Source: Flavobacterium potami
GTDB lineage: Bacteria > Bacteroidota > Bacteroidia > Flavobacteriales > Flavobacteriaceae
Assembly: GCF_020026915.1 (NCBI RefSeq)
Contig: NZ_JAINUY010000001.1
Location: forward strand, 1,240,001-1,304,000
Reading direction: 5' to 3'
DNA: 64,000 bases
Below, piece after piece: positions 53,896-63,102 of this stretch. A program made the translations under genes and the position numbers. Numbering within the stretch: position 1 is the first letter of the stretch; every line of letters begins with the position of its first letter. A model generated the notes under the pieces. It did no database searches. It was given only the letters and a program-made list of their open reading frames with translations, and was not told where the DNA came from.

Positions 53896-54554
53896 GCGCA
53901 AAAGTTTTAGGTTTTGTACATACATCGGCAACATTGGTTCCGTTGTTTCAGCAATTAAGCAATGAGTTTTTACAAGGAATTGAAACATTCAATATAGTGG
54001 ATGACAGCTTGATAAAAGACGTAATCAAAAAAGGAAAACTAATGCCAAATACTGCTGCAAGAGTCGTAAGCCACATTCAGGCTGCCGAAACTGCAGGTGC
54101 GGATGTGATTTTGGTAACCTGTTCGTCTATTGGTGTGGCGATCGAAACGGCTGCGACATTGGCAACAGTTCCAGTAATTCGTGTAGATCAGGCAATGGCA
54201 GATGAAGCAGTGCAGATCAGCAGTAAAATTGGTGTAATTGCTACTTTGCCAACGACTTTGGAACCAACCAGTGATTTGGTTAGAAGAAGAGCAGAATTGG
54301 CAGGTAAAAATGCAACAATTACTTCGAAATTATGTGAAGGTGCTTTTGAAGCTTTAATGAGCGGAGATTCGGCTAAACATGATGAAATGGTTGCTAAAGC
54401 GCTGAAAGAATTAATGAAAGATGTAGATGTAATTGTTTTGGCGCAGGCTTCAATGGCACGTGTTGTTGATGGCTTAAGTGACGAAGAAAAACTAGTGCCT
54501 ATTTTGGCAAGTCCAGCTATTGCAGTGAAAAAACTGGCGGAGCTTTATTTCTAA
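53892..54554 (+). CDS. Asp/Glu/hydantoin racemase-superfamily protein with a single active-site Cys
   Basis: A 220-residue cytoplasmic enzyme. The two-lobed fold is indicated by LGFVHTSATLVPLFQQL, DVILVTCSSIGVAIETA, VPVIRVDQAMADEAV, KIGVIATLPTTLEPTSDLV and VIVLAQASMARVV. Cys77 (VTCSS) occupies the first catalytic cysteine position, but the second, expected near 186 before the final helix, is Ala (LAQAS). Two-base racemisation therefore looks impossible; one-base reactions (isomerase, decarboxylase, C-C cleavage) are known in this superfamily, for example arylmalonate decarboxylase, which also has one Cys. Coupled by overlap to the kinase, it probably handles the same acid substrate. Confidence 0.82.
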   Translation: MSAKVLGFVHTSATLVPLFQQLSNEFLQGIETFNIVDDSLIKDVIKKGKLMPNTAARVVSHIQAAETAGADVILVTCSSIGVAIETAATLATVPVIRVDQAMADEAVQISSKIGVIATLPTTLEPTSDLVRRRAELAGKNATITSKLCEGAFEALMSGDSAKHDEMVAKALKELMKDVDVIVLAQASMARVVDGLSDEEKLVPILASPAIAVKKLAELYF

Positions 54555-54567
54555 AATAAAATTCTGA

Positions 54568-54670
54568 GCAGAAAGATTAGCTGGTTTAGTAGAATCTTAC
54601 CGCTTTCCGTTGCAATCTTTTGTGCCGAATCTCGGTACAAAAGGATTTTCCCTTCAATCGGGGTTAAGGT
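54568..54670 (+). promoter_or_regulatory. Hairpin-rich leader before the transporter gene, candidate attenuator or structured RNA
   Basis: Three stems follow each other: AAGATT (54573-54578) / AATCTT (54593-54598); a 12-bp stem CTTTTGTGCCGA (54617-54628) / TCGGTACAAAAG (54632-54643) with one G-U pair and a 3-nt loop; and CCC..GGGG around TTCAATC (54650-54663). GAAAG (54571-54575) could instead pair with CTTTC (54603-54607), competing with the first stem. No strong T-run follows, so it is not a plain terminator. Confidence 0.4.
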
Positions 54671-54727
54671 TTGTGATTTGGCTTATTGCCATCATTTAAA
54701 AACTAATATTTAATAAGTAATAAATTT

Positions 54728-55999
54728 ATGCGTAAATATTTTGTTTGGGCTGTCCCAATATTTTTTATTGCAGCTGCTTTTGGCTGGTTACAGCAAATGG
54801 ATATAATATGGAAGTTAGGATTGCTGTTTGGTTTTTCAAGTATTGCTATTGGGGCGGGACATCTGAAAATGTTAAGCGGTTATCAATACACGTTTTGGAT
54901 CATTACTGCCGTTTGTGCAGGATTGCTGTATCCCGAATTTTTTCTTCACGTAGGCAGTTTCGATATGCGCAATAAATGGCTTATTTTGATTATAATTCAG
55001 ATGGTAATGTTCGGAATGGGAACACAGATGAGCATTGAAGATTTTACAGGTATTCGAAAATCAGGAAAAGGGGTTCTGATTGGTTTATTAGGACATTTTA
55101 CTATTATGCCGATTATGGGTTTTCTAATTGCCAAAACGTTTGGTTTTGAACCTGAAATCGCAGCGGGAATTATCTTGATTGGTTCTTGCAGTAGCGGATT
55201 GGCTTCGAATGTGATGACATATATAGCCAAAGGGAATTTGGTTTTGTCAGTAACTGTAACGGCAATGTCTACTTTGGCTGCGCCAATAATGACCCCGTTT
55301 TTGATGAAAATTTTTGCAGGTACCATGGTCGAAGTTCATTTCTTCAATATGATGATGGAAATTATTAAAATTGTCCTTGTACCTTTGGCAGCCGCAATGA
55401 TTCACGATATATTAAAAAATTATGGGAATCTGGCAAAAAAGAGAATTTATATCCTGACTATCGTGTCAGCTGTTTGGCTGGCGATTGTCCTATTCTTCGG
55501 AAATTCATTTGCAGTTGCTGAAGATAGTACGGCTTCACATATTTTAGAAATAATCAATTTCACTTGCGGCGCTTTTATCGTTGGTACATTGTATCATTTA
55601 TTGTATAAAGTATATCCAAAAATAGATGCGATTATGCCTTATTTCTCTATGTTCGGAATCATTTATTTTACATTGGTAACCACAGCAGCGGGAAGGGATA
55701 ATTTAATTCAGATTGGTTTTTTACTTTTCTTAGCTTCGGTTTTACATAACGGAGCGGGTTATTTTTTTGGTTATTGGCTTAGCAGGTTAAGTGGTCTGGA
55801 CAAAAAGAGCAGTCAGACTATCGCTTTCGAAGTGGGGCTTCAAAATGGTGGCATGGCTTCTGGATTGGCAGGTTCAATGGGAAAACTGGCAACTTTGGGT
55901 TTGGCTTCGGCTGTCTTTAGTCCGTGGATGAATGTTTCGGGATCTTTATTGGCTAATTATTGGCGAAAGAAAGGGGATGAGGAAGAAGTTATTTCTTGA
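54728..55999 (+). CDS. BASS-family (bile acid:Na+ symporter superfamily) transporter
   Basis: A 423-residue inner-membrane protein with about ten hydrophobic segments. The family core is clear: MFGMGTQMSIEDFTGIRKSG, GHFTIMPIMGFLIAK, GSCSSGLASNVMTYIAKGN (the discontinuous-helix motif with Na+-site polar residues) and the matching second repeat EVGLQNGGMASGLAGSM. BASS proteins carry organic acids (pantoate, pyruvate, 2-keto acids, bile acids). Its position after the kinase and racemase-like genes suggests it imports the acid that the operon consumes. It is separated from them by 173 nt with a hairpin-rich leader, so its level may be set separately. Confidence 0.88.
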   Translation: MRKYFVWAVPIFFIAAAFGWLQQMDIIWKLGLLFGFSSIAIGAGHLKMLSGYQYTFWIITAVCAGLLYPEFFLHVGSFDMRNKWLILIIIQMVMFGMGTQMSIEDFTGIRKSGKGVLIGLLGHFTIMPIMGFLIAKTFGFEPEIAAGIILIGSCSSGLASNVMTYIAKGNLVLSVTVTAMSTLAAPIMTPFLMKIFAGTMVEVHFFNMMMEIIKIVLVPLAAAMIHDILKNYGNLAKKRIYILTIVSAVWLAIVLFFGNSFAVAEDSTASHILEIINFTCGAFIVGTLYHLLYKVYPKIDAIMPYFSMFGIIYFTLVTTAAGRDNLIQIGFLLFLASVLHNGAGYFFGYWLSRLSGLDKKSSQTIAFEVGLQNGGMASGLAGSMGKLATLGLASAVFSPWMNVSGSLLANYWRKKGDEEEVIS

Positions 56000-56021
56000 T
56001 TTCTTATTGTTTATAAAAGTA

Positions 56022-56055
56022 AAACTTCCGTTTAAAGCAATTTAAACGGAAGTTT
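56022..56055 (+). terminator. Strong hairpin after the transporter gene
   Basis: Perfect 15-bp stem AAACTTCCGTTTAAA (56022-56036) / TTTAAACGGAAGTTT (56041-56055) with a GCAA tetraloop. The T-tail is short, so it may act in both directions. Confidence 0.8.
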
Positions 56056-56113
56056 GTAATTTAGCGTTGTATTGAATTACGATAATAATTTTTCATCATA
56101 AAAAAATAGAAAA

Positions 56114-56671
56114 ATGACACCAACTTTCTTCGCAAACCAATCAGAATTTAGAAAATGGCTTGAGAAAAATCATAAAGAAGAAAAAGAGCTGTTGGTTGGT
56201 TTTTATAAAGTTACCAGTAAAAAAGCTTCTATGAGTTGGTCAGAATCGGTAGATCAAGCGCTTTGTTTTGGCTGGATTGACGGTGTTAGAAAATCAATTG
56301 ATGCAGAGAGTTACACCATTCGTTTTACACCAAGAAAACCTTCAAGTATTTGGAGCGCTATCAATATTCAAAAAATAGAAGATTTAACTAAAGCAGGTTT
56401 AATGACTAATGCCGGTTTGAAAGCTTTTAGTTTTAGAACAGAAAACAAATCAAAAATCTACTCGCATGAAAAAGAACCAGTTCCATTATTAGAAACTTAT
56501 GAAAAAGAGTTTAAAAGAAACAAAACGGCTTGGGAATTTTTTGAAAAACAAGCGCCATCTTACAAGAAAGTCATGATTCATTGGATCATGAGTGCCAAGC
56601 AGGAAAAAACGCAATTATCACGACTTGAAAAAACAATTTCAGAAAGTGAAAAACAGAAAAGGGTGCTATAA
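56114..56671 (+). CDS. YdeI/OmpD-associated family protein
   Basis: A 185-residue soluble protein. The conserved N-terminal part (FRKWLEKNHKEEKELLVGFYK, WSESVDQALCFGWIDGVRKSI, RFTPRKPSSIWSAINIQKIEDL; first and last shown in parts: FRKWLEKNHKEEKELLVG, RFTPRKPSSIWSAIN) and the C-terminal helix AWEFFEKQAPSYKKVMIHWI are typical. The family is sometimes named bacteriocin-protection YdeI/OmpD-associated; its biochemical role is unclear. It is not obviously related to glycan use, and sits between two independent units. Confidence 0.88.
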   Translation: MTPTFFANQSEFRKWLEKNHKEEKELLVGFYKVTSKKASMSWSESVDQALCFGWIDGVRKSIDAESYTIRFTPRKPSSIWSAINIQKIEDLTKAGLMTNAGLKAFSFRTENKSKIYSHEKEPVPLLETYEKEFKRNKTAWEFFEKQAPSYKKVMIHWIMSAKQEKTQLSRLEKTISESEKQKRVL

Positions 56672-56718
56672 ATATTAGAATAAAATTATTATTTTAGTGT
56701 GCTGACTTTTAGTGAAAT

Positions 56719-57357
56719 ATGGAAATAGAAAATACCACAAAAATAAAAGGGGAAATTTTGCTGGGTATTATTTTTGCTCTCGAATTATACGCCTTGCCTG
56801 TACAGTTTTATTTGCTATTAAAAGGTTCTGAATTTACTTTTTTCAGCGCCGCAGTTCGCTTTTTTAGCTTTTTTACCATCCTGACCAATACGATAGTTTT
56901 CTTCTGCACCGCTTTATTGTTGTTTGGAGGAAAATGCAGATTGAATTCTTTTTTTAGAAAATGCACCACTATTACTGCAATAACGGTTTATATCTTAATT
57001 GTGGGTATGGTTTTCAATTTACTGCTTCGTCAATTAATTGATTTAAAAGGACATCACCTCATTGTGAGCGAAATATTTCATACCGTTGTTCCTGTCTTGT
57101 TTTTCTTTTACTGGTTATTTTTTGTCAGTCCTGAAAAAATTTCGTTTAAGGTTATTTTGTTTTGGCTCGTTTATCCAATTATTTATATTATCTACACTCT
57201 TTTCCACGGAATTCTAACCAATTTTTATCCTTATCCTTTTATAGATGTTACCAAATTGGGGATGAAAACGGCGCTTTCTAATGGCTTTTTCGTATTGATC
57301 GCTTTTGTGATTTTATCGATTATTTTAATTTCTATCTCTAAAATCAGAACGAGATAA
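56719..57357 (+). CDS. Pr6Pr-family integral membrane protein
   Basis: A 212-residue membrane protein with six predicted hydrophobic helices (from IIFALELYALPVQFYLLL to GFFVLIAFVILSIILISIS; charged ends flank each). Motifs FFSFFTILTNTIVFF, EIFHTVVPVLFFFYWLFF and YPIIYIIYTLFHG fit the Pr6Pr family, whose function is unknown. It follows the YdeI-like gene by 47 nt. It has no signal peptide or soluble domain. Confidence 0.82.
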   Translation: MEIENTTKIKGEILLGIIFALELYALPVQFYLLLKGSEFTFFSAAVRFFSFFTILTNTIVFFCTALLLFGGKCRLNSFFRKCTTITAITVYILIVGMVFNLLLRQLIDLKGHHLIVSEIFHTVVPVLFFFYWLFFVSPEKISFKVILFWLVYPIIYIIYTLFHGILTNFYPYPFIDVTKLGMKTALSNGFFVLIAFVILSIILISISKIRTR

Positions 57358-57539
57358 GTTGATATATTACGAAAAACAAAAATTAAATTATTACGTATAT
57401 CTAGTAATGGATCATTTTTGAACTTTGCGAATTATTTTGACTTAAGTTAAAAAAGCATTTTATTCTTACTTTTTTGCAGTGCTTTAAGGAATTTGATGAT
57501 AATTATTTGGCAAAAATGATGATTTGTTGATATTAAATT

Positions 57540-57547
57540 TATATTTG
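57540..57547 (+). promoter_or_regulatory. Candidate -7 promoter element before the ECF sigma gene
   Basis: TATATTTG matches TAnnTTTG exactly. The -33 part is not clear: TTTG words at 57506-57509 and 57523-57526 give spacings of 30 and 13 nt, both off the usual 17-23. The gap 57358-57560 holds nothing else I can name. Confidence 0.45.
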
Positions 57548-57568
57548 CGCAAATAAAGAAAAACTCAG

Positions 57569-58111
57569 ATTAGCTCAGAACAAGGAAATATTAGAATTGA
57601 TGAAGCTTATTACAAAGAATTATTTTACTCTTTGTATCCAAGACTTGTGAGCTATAGTTATACTTTTGTAAAAGACAATTTTCTAGCCGAAGAAGTGGTA
57701 GAAAATGTTATGCTACAACTTTGGGAAAACCGCATTAAGTTCGAAAAGATAAATGATGTAAAATCGTATCTCTACACTATGGTTCGTAACAGTTCTTTAT
57801 TAGCATTGAAAAAAGAGCAAAAAGTGGTAGAATTAGATCATAAACTTTCAGACGAAGCCGCAGATTTTGATTTTAATATTTTGGAAGAAGAATTATATTC
57901 TGATTTAATCGATGCTTTAAATTCGTTGCCAGAAAAATGCAAAGAAGTTTTTGAACTTTCTTGTTTAGAGGGAATGAAGTATAAAGATATTGCTGAACAG
58001 CTTAATATTTCTGTTAATACCGTCAAGTCTCAACGCGCACGCGCCATAGAATTATTGAAGGAAAAACTTAAAAATCACTCCGAACTTTTATTTATTTTGC
58101 TTTTTCTTTAA
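57569..58111 (+). CDS. FecI-like ECF sigma factor (Bacteroidota type), start codon unclear
   Basis: A sigma-70 family protein of about 180 residues. Region 2 is AYYKELFYSLYPRLVSYSYT..NFLAEEVVENVMLQLWENR; region 4 is DALNSLPEKCKEVFELSCL and YKDIAEQLNISVNTVKSQRA (the helix-turn-helix). No in-frame ATG exists between the stop at 57554 and region 2; the first TTG (57632) would cut off part of region 2. I give the ATT at 57569 as the most reasonable start because it yields the normal length. The ATG at 57600 is in another frame. It is paired with the FecR gene downstream and should activate the susCD genes at 59501. Confidence 0.75.
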   Translation: MSSEQGNIRIDEAYYKELFYSLYPRLVSYSYTFVKDNFLAEEVVENVMLQLWENRIKFEKINDVKSYLYTMVRNSSLLALKKEQKVVELDHKLSDEAADFDFNILEEELYSDLIDALNSLPEKCKEVFELSCLEGMKYKDIAEQLNISVNTVKSQRARAIELLKEKLKNHSELLFILLFL

Positions 58112-58211
58112 AAAAAATCAAAAAACCTTCCACCCATTTTTGATGTTTCGTACTCTTAGTTATATAACATTTACTTAAAGTGTTAATAACCGATACTTAA
58201 TATCAAAAAAT

Positions 58212-59399
58212 ATGTCCCAAGGAAAGAAAGAATTTGTAATCGCTGCTCTCATAAGAAAGGAACTGCTTACGGGAGAATTATCGATTGAAGAAAATGCTCT
58301 TTTGCAAGAGTGGCTTTCTGTACCCAAAAATCAAGAATATTATCAAAAAGTTATTGATTTAGAAACTTTAAAAGGAAAAGAAAGATTTTATAAAGCGGTC
58401 GATACTGATGTGGCTTTTGAAAGAATTAAAGAAAAACTAGGCTTTGAAGATTCGCCTGTAATTTCTCTTTTCAATTATAAAAGAATATGGAAATATGCGG
58501 CAGTTCTGATATTGCTGGCAGGAATTACTTCTGTTTTCTTTTATATGAATAACAATGAAGTTGCAACAAACGAGAAAATTGTTGTAAAAAGCATTGAACC
58601 GCAATACAACCATCCGACTTTGGTTTTGGCGGACGGAACAGTAGTTTCTTTAGAACCTAAAAAAGAAAAAATTGTTTCTAAAAATGGTGTCATTTCCAAT
58701 GTAAATCATGTTTTAGTTTATGATGCAAAAGCATTGAACGGAAAAGTTTCAATAGGAGATAATACTTTGATTGTTCCTGTTGGCGGAATTTACGCTGTCA
58801 ATCTTTCAGACGGTACAAAAGTTTGGTTGAACTCAAAATCTACTTTAAAATATCCAGTAGAGTTTAGCGGAAACAAACGTAATGTGACTTTAGAAGGAGA
58901 AGCTTATTTTGAAGTAAGCAAAGATTCTCATAGTCCGTTTACGGTAAAAACTAAATCTGGAAATGTTACCGTTTTAGGCACCCATTTTAATGTAAGTGCT
59001 TATGATGAAGATCATAATTTTGAAACGACATTGGCAGAAGGAAAAGTAAAAGTTTCAGGAGTTAATCAATCTGTGGTTTTAAATCCGGGGCAACAGGCTC
59101 GTTCTAAAAATGCCGGTTTAAGTGTAGTCGATGTTGATGCGGCTGTTTATACTTCTTGGAAAGACGGTAAGTTTTATTTCGAAAATGAAAATCTGAAAAA
59201 CATTTTGACCAAAATGGCGAGATGGTATAACTTTAATGTGAAGTTCGAACAAAAAGCATTAGAGCAAATTAAATTTACCGGAATTGTTTTGAAAGACGAA
59301 CCAATAGATCAGTTTCTTGATGTTATCAGTAAATCATCTAATATTAAATATAAAATAACCAAAGTAAACCAAACGTATGAAGTAACCGTAAGTAAGTAA
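58212..59399 (+). CDS. FecR-family anti-sigma factor
   Basis: A 395-residue inner-membrane protein. A cytoplasmic N-terminal helical part (1-90; IRKELLTGELSIEENALLQEW) would bind the sigma factor. One membrane helix lies at about 93-111 (WKYAAVLILLAGITSVFFYM). The periplasmic FecR domain follows (GGIYAVNLSDGTKVWLNSKS, VTLEGEAYFEVSKDS, VTVLGTHFNVSAY), then a DUF4974 domain from about 320 (FYFENENLKNILTKMARWY, FTGIVLKDEPIDQFLDVIS). It relays substrate binding by the STN-bearing SusC to the sigma factor. Confidence 0.95.
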   Translation: MSQGKKEFVIAALIRKELLTGELSIEENALLQEWLSVPKNQEYYQKVIDLETLKGKERFYKAVDTDVAFERIKEKLGFEDSPVISLFNYKRIWKYAAVLILLAGITSVFFYMNNNEVATNEKIVVKSIEPQYNHPTLVLADGTVVSLEPKKEKIVSKNGVISNVNHVLVYDAKALNGKVSIGDNTLIVPVGGIYAVNLSDGTKVWLNSKSTLKYPVEFSGNKRNVTLEGEAYFEVSKDSHSPFTVKTKSGNVTVLGTHFNVSAYDEDHNFETTLAEGKVKVSGVNQSVVLNPGQQARSKNAGLSVVDVDAAVYTSWKDGKFYFENENLKNILTKMARWYNFNVKFEQKALEQIKFTGIVLKDEPIDQFLDVISKSSNIKYKITKVNQTYEVTVSK

Positions 59400-59410
59400 A
59401 AACAAAAAAA

Positions 59411-59436
59411 CCGGAAAATATTGCAGTATTTCCCGG
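59411..59436 (+). terminator. Hairpin between fecR-type and susC genes, possible attenuator
   Basis: CCGGAAAATA (59411-59420) pairs with TATTTCCCGG (59427-59436) with one mismatch and a 6-nt loop; no T-run follows, so read-through is expected. Confidence 0.45.
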
Positions 59437-59500
59437 CGAGTATTTGTTCAGTCGAAAAAAAGAGTTCGAATTCAATTAACCAACCAAAACATTTAAAAGT

Positions 59501-62500
59501 ATGAAAAAAAACCTATCCGCAAAAGATTGTGGGGTAAAATCCGCGCTTTGGGATAAATTTCTTGATCTTATGAAGAAATCCCTAATATTAACCATATTTC
59601 TTTTTAACATTGTTGCCTTTGCCTATTCCCAAAAAGTAAGCATAAACGCGAGAAACCAATCAGTATCGAATGTTTTAAAAACAATTACGAGAAAAACTAA
59701 TGTAGAGTTTTTTTACAGTGATGATGTTTTTGATGCACAGAGAAGAGTAAATATAGCAGTAAATAAAGCTGATGTAATGGCCGTTATCAAAGAATTAATT
59801 GGCGATGATTATAAAGCAGAATTTGTAAATAACAAATTGATTGTTATTTCATTAAATACAAAAGCTAAAATTGGAACGGCTTCAGTTTTAGAAGAAAAAG
59901 TAAAAATCAAAGGAGTTGTAACCAATTCTAAAAAAGAGTTTTTAATTGGTGCAACAGTTTGGGTAAAAGGGACTAAAGATGGTGCCGTTACCAATTTTGA
60001 TGGTTCTTACGAAATTATGGCCAAAAAAGGAGATGTTCTTGTTTTTGAGTATTTAGGATATAAAAAAACGGAAGTTACCGTTTCTGACAATCTTATTATT
60101 AATCCGGTTTTATTAGAGGATGTAAGTAAGTTAGACGAAGTGAAAATCGTATCTACCGGTTACCAAAAAATTGATAAAGAACGTTCTACAGGATCTTTTG
60201 TTGCTCTTACTGCAAAAGATTTAGAAAAAGTTCCGGTTAATAATGTATTGCACAGATTGGAAGGTCAGGTTGCTGGATTGCAATTAAATATTCAGGATTC
60301 TGACAACACTTTTGTTTACGGAATTACGTATGGAAGCGGACAGGGAAATAGTAGTTATAATCTTGCCATTAGAGGTAAATCTACTTTTGAAAATGCAGGA
60401 TCTAACGCAATGCCCTTAATTGTATTGGACGGTACGCCTACAGAATTAGATATCAGAACTATAAACCCAAATGATATTGAGAAGATTACTTTCCTAAAAG
60501 ATGCAGCTGCGGCTTCTATTTATGGAGCACGTGCAGCAAATGGAGTAATGGTAATTGATACTAAAAAAGGAAAACAAGGAAAAACGAGAATTAGTTTTTC
60601 TCAAAATTATGGTTTTTCTAATAAGCCTTCTTTATCAAGCCTTCCGTTGATGAATTCGTCTCAGGTTTTAAATTTAGAGCAAGAATTTGTAGATAAAAAT
60701 TTAGTTACAGATCCAGCTAGTATTACGTACATGTTAGCTCCTCCTATTAGTCAAGGATTAGATTTGATGTTTCAATATAAACGTGGTGATATCACATTGG
60801 CACAGAGAAATGCAGGTTTAGATGTTTTGCGTAATCGTAATACTTACGGACAGGCAGAAAAAACTTTTCTGCAAGCTTCGTCTACTCAAAATTACAATTT
60901 GTCATTTAGTGGTGCAGAAAATGATTATTCGTATTTCATGTCAGGATCGTATTCTAAAGAAGAAACTCAGTCAAAAGGAACTAGCGGACAACGTTTGACT
61001 TTGTTATCCAATCAAGACTTTAAACTTTTCAATTATTTAAAAATGAACACAAATTTAAGAGGTTCTATCTTTAAATATAACGATAATGGTTTAGGACTTA
61101 GACCTTTGGGAATTGATTCGAATACATTATTACCTTATAATCAGATTATTGGAGATGATGGTAATTCAGTAAACTACTACCGTCATTATTATAGTGTACA
61201 AACTATGGCGTTGGAACAACAGGGGTATTTACCATGGACTTACAATTATGTTGATGAAATGAACAATTTGGATAATTCATCAAATGAATTAAATATCGGA
61301 GCTACCATTTCGGCTACCGCTCCTTTGTTAAAAGGTTTAGATGCAGTAGGAACTTATTCTATAGAAAATGCACGTACATCCAATGATAATATGTACAATA
61401 AAGACACCTATTTTGCACGAGACCAAATCAACTCAGCGACTTCTATAAATAGTAATGGCGATTTAGTAAATGCAATTCCGTTGGGAGGTATTTATCAAAA
61501 CAATGAATTTGGAACTAGTAGTTACACCATGAGAGGGCAATTAAACTATGATGGTATTATTGGTCAGGATCATTTGATTAATGCAATGGCGGGTATTGAA
61601 GCTAGAGAAACTAGAGAAAGCAGAGACAGTAGAAAATTATATGGCTATAATCCAAAAAACGCAAACTTCTGTAGATATTCCGTCGATGAATTACGTGGAT
61701 GTAAATGGGTATAACTATACGCTAACTAATGGTAATGAACATAAAGATGTTCGCAGAAGATTTTTATCGTATTATGCAAATGCAGGTTATACTTATAAAA
61801 ATAAATATACGCTTACAGGAAGTGCACGTTTAGATGACTACAATAATTTTGGAGTAGATAAAAGATTAAGAAGAACTCCACTTTGGTCAACAGGGGCAAG
61901 ATGGAATGTTAAAGAAGAATCTTTTTTAAAAGACAATAACTTTTTTAATAGTTTGGGTTTAAGAGCTAGTTATGGTTATAACGGAAATATCAATTTACAA
62001 GTCTTTCCTTTTACCAATATCAGTCTGAATAATCTAGATAATTTTTCACAACAGCCTTATGCAAGTATTACTGAGCCTGCTAATCCTAATTTACGTTGGG
62101 AAAAAACAGCAATCTTGAACTTAGGAGTTGATTTTTCGATCTTAAATAATAGATTGAGCGGTACTGTAGAATATTACAAAAAGAATAGTAAAGATTTGAT
62201 TGTAGAATTCCCTGTTTCTCCATTTTATGGTGTTCAAAATAATGACCTAGTACAAAATGCAGCAACATTAGATGGACATGGAGTTGATTTTAGTTTAAAC
62301 GCAACTATTCTAAAGGCCAAAGATTTTTCTTGGAATTCAGGTCTTGTAGTTACTTATAATACAACAGAGGTAACCGATTCTCGTTTTAAAAATTTCAGTC
62401 AGTATTTAAATGGATCAGGTGGAACCCCACCCGTTGAAGGTTATCCATTGGGCAGTGTATTTGCTTTCAGATCAGCAGGATTAGATGCAACTGGAAGAAC

Positions 62501-63092
62501 TCAGGTATATGATAAAGCTGGTAATATTGTGAACTCTTTTACTTCTCTAAAAGACATTGAGGACATGAGATATATGGGAACAAATATCCCTGCTTACTTT
62601 GGAAGTTTTAATCACACTTTTACTTATAAAAAATTGTCATTATACATTTTGGCAACATACAAATTCGATTACGTAATGTTTAAACCAACTTACGGAGGTT
62701 ATGTAGACAGATCTGGCAGACTTAGCAGATACGACTTAAATACTGATATTGATCAAAGATGGAGAAATCCAGGAGATGAGGCTACTACATCTGTACCAGG
62801 AATTGTGGGTTCGTCTGGAACAAGTCTTGTAAGATATTTATCTTCAGATAACCGTATTATGGAAGGAGATCATATCCGTTTTAGAGAGCTTTCGTTAAAA
62901 TACGATTTAAACGACCTAATCAACAGAGGCTCAATAACAGGTGCTTCGGTAACTTTTACAGCTAGAAATATTGGTTTCTTTTGGAGAAAAAACAAAGACG
63001 GTTTAGATCCTGACTTTTTGCCTTACACAGGATCTAATATGAAATTGCCAGCAATGGCCATGTACTCAATTGGTTTTAATGTTAATTTTTAA
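59501..63092 (+). pseudogene. SusC-type TonB-dependent transporter with STN domain, interrupted by a +1 frameshift
   Basis: Two reading frames together make one SusC of about 1196 residues. The first runs 59501-61714 and has a long N-terminal extension before the signal peptide (MKKSLILTIFLFNIVAFAYSQ; split MKKSLILTIFLFNIV, AFAYSQ), an STN domain at about 47-122 (VSNVLKTITRKTNVEFFYSD), a carboxypeptidase-like domain, and the plug with ITFLKDAAAASIYGARAANG. The second continues the barrel to 63092 (PAMAMYSIGFNVNF). They join in the A6 run at 61654-61659: with five A the frame reads NPKTQTSVDIP and stays open; with six it ends in GCKWV and stops. It may be a sequencing error, a true mutation or slippage-prone variation. 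The STN domain fits the FecI/FecR pair upstream. Confidence 0.85.
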
Positions 63093-63102
63093 TTTTTTGA
63101 AG

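Noticed and set aside
56114..57357. YdeI-like and Pr6Pr-like genes as part of the acid-sugar operon
   Set aside because: A strong hairpin (56022-56055) separates them, and neither family has a link to sugar acid metabolism.
61581..63092. Separate gene starting at the ATG at 61581
   Set aside because: It has no signal peptide and begins in the middle of a SusC barrel; it is the frameshifted continuation of the gene starting at 59501.
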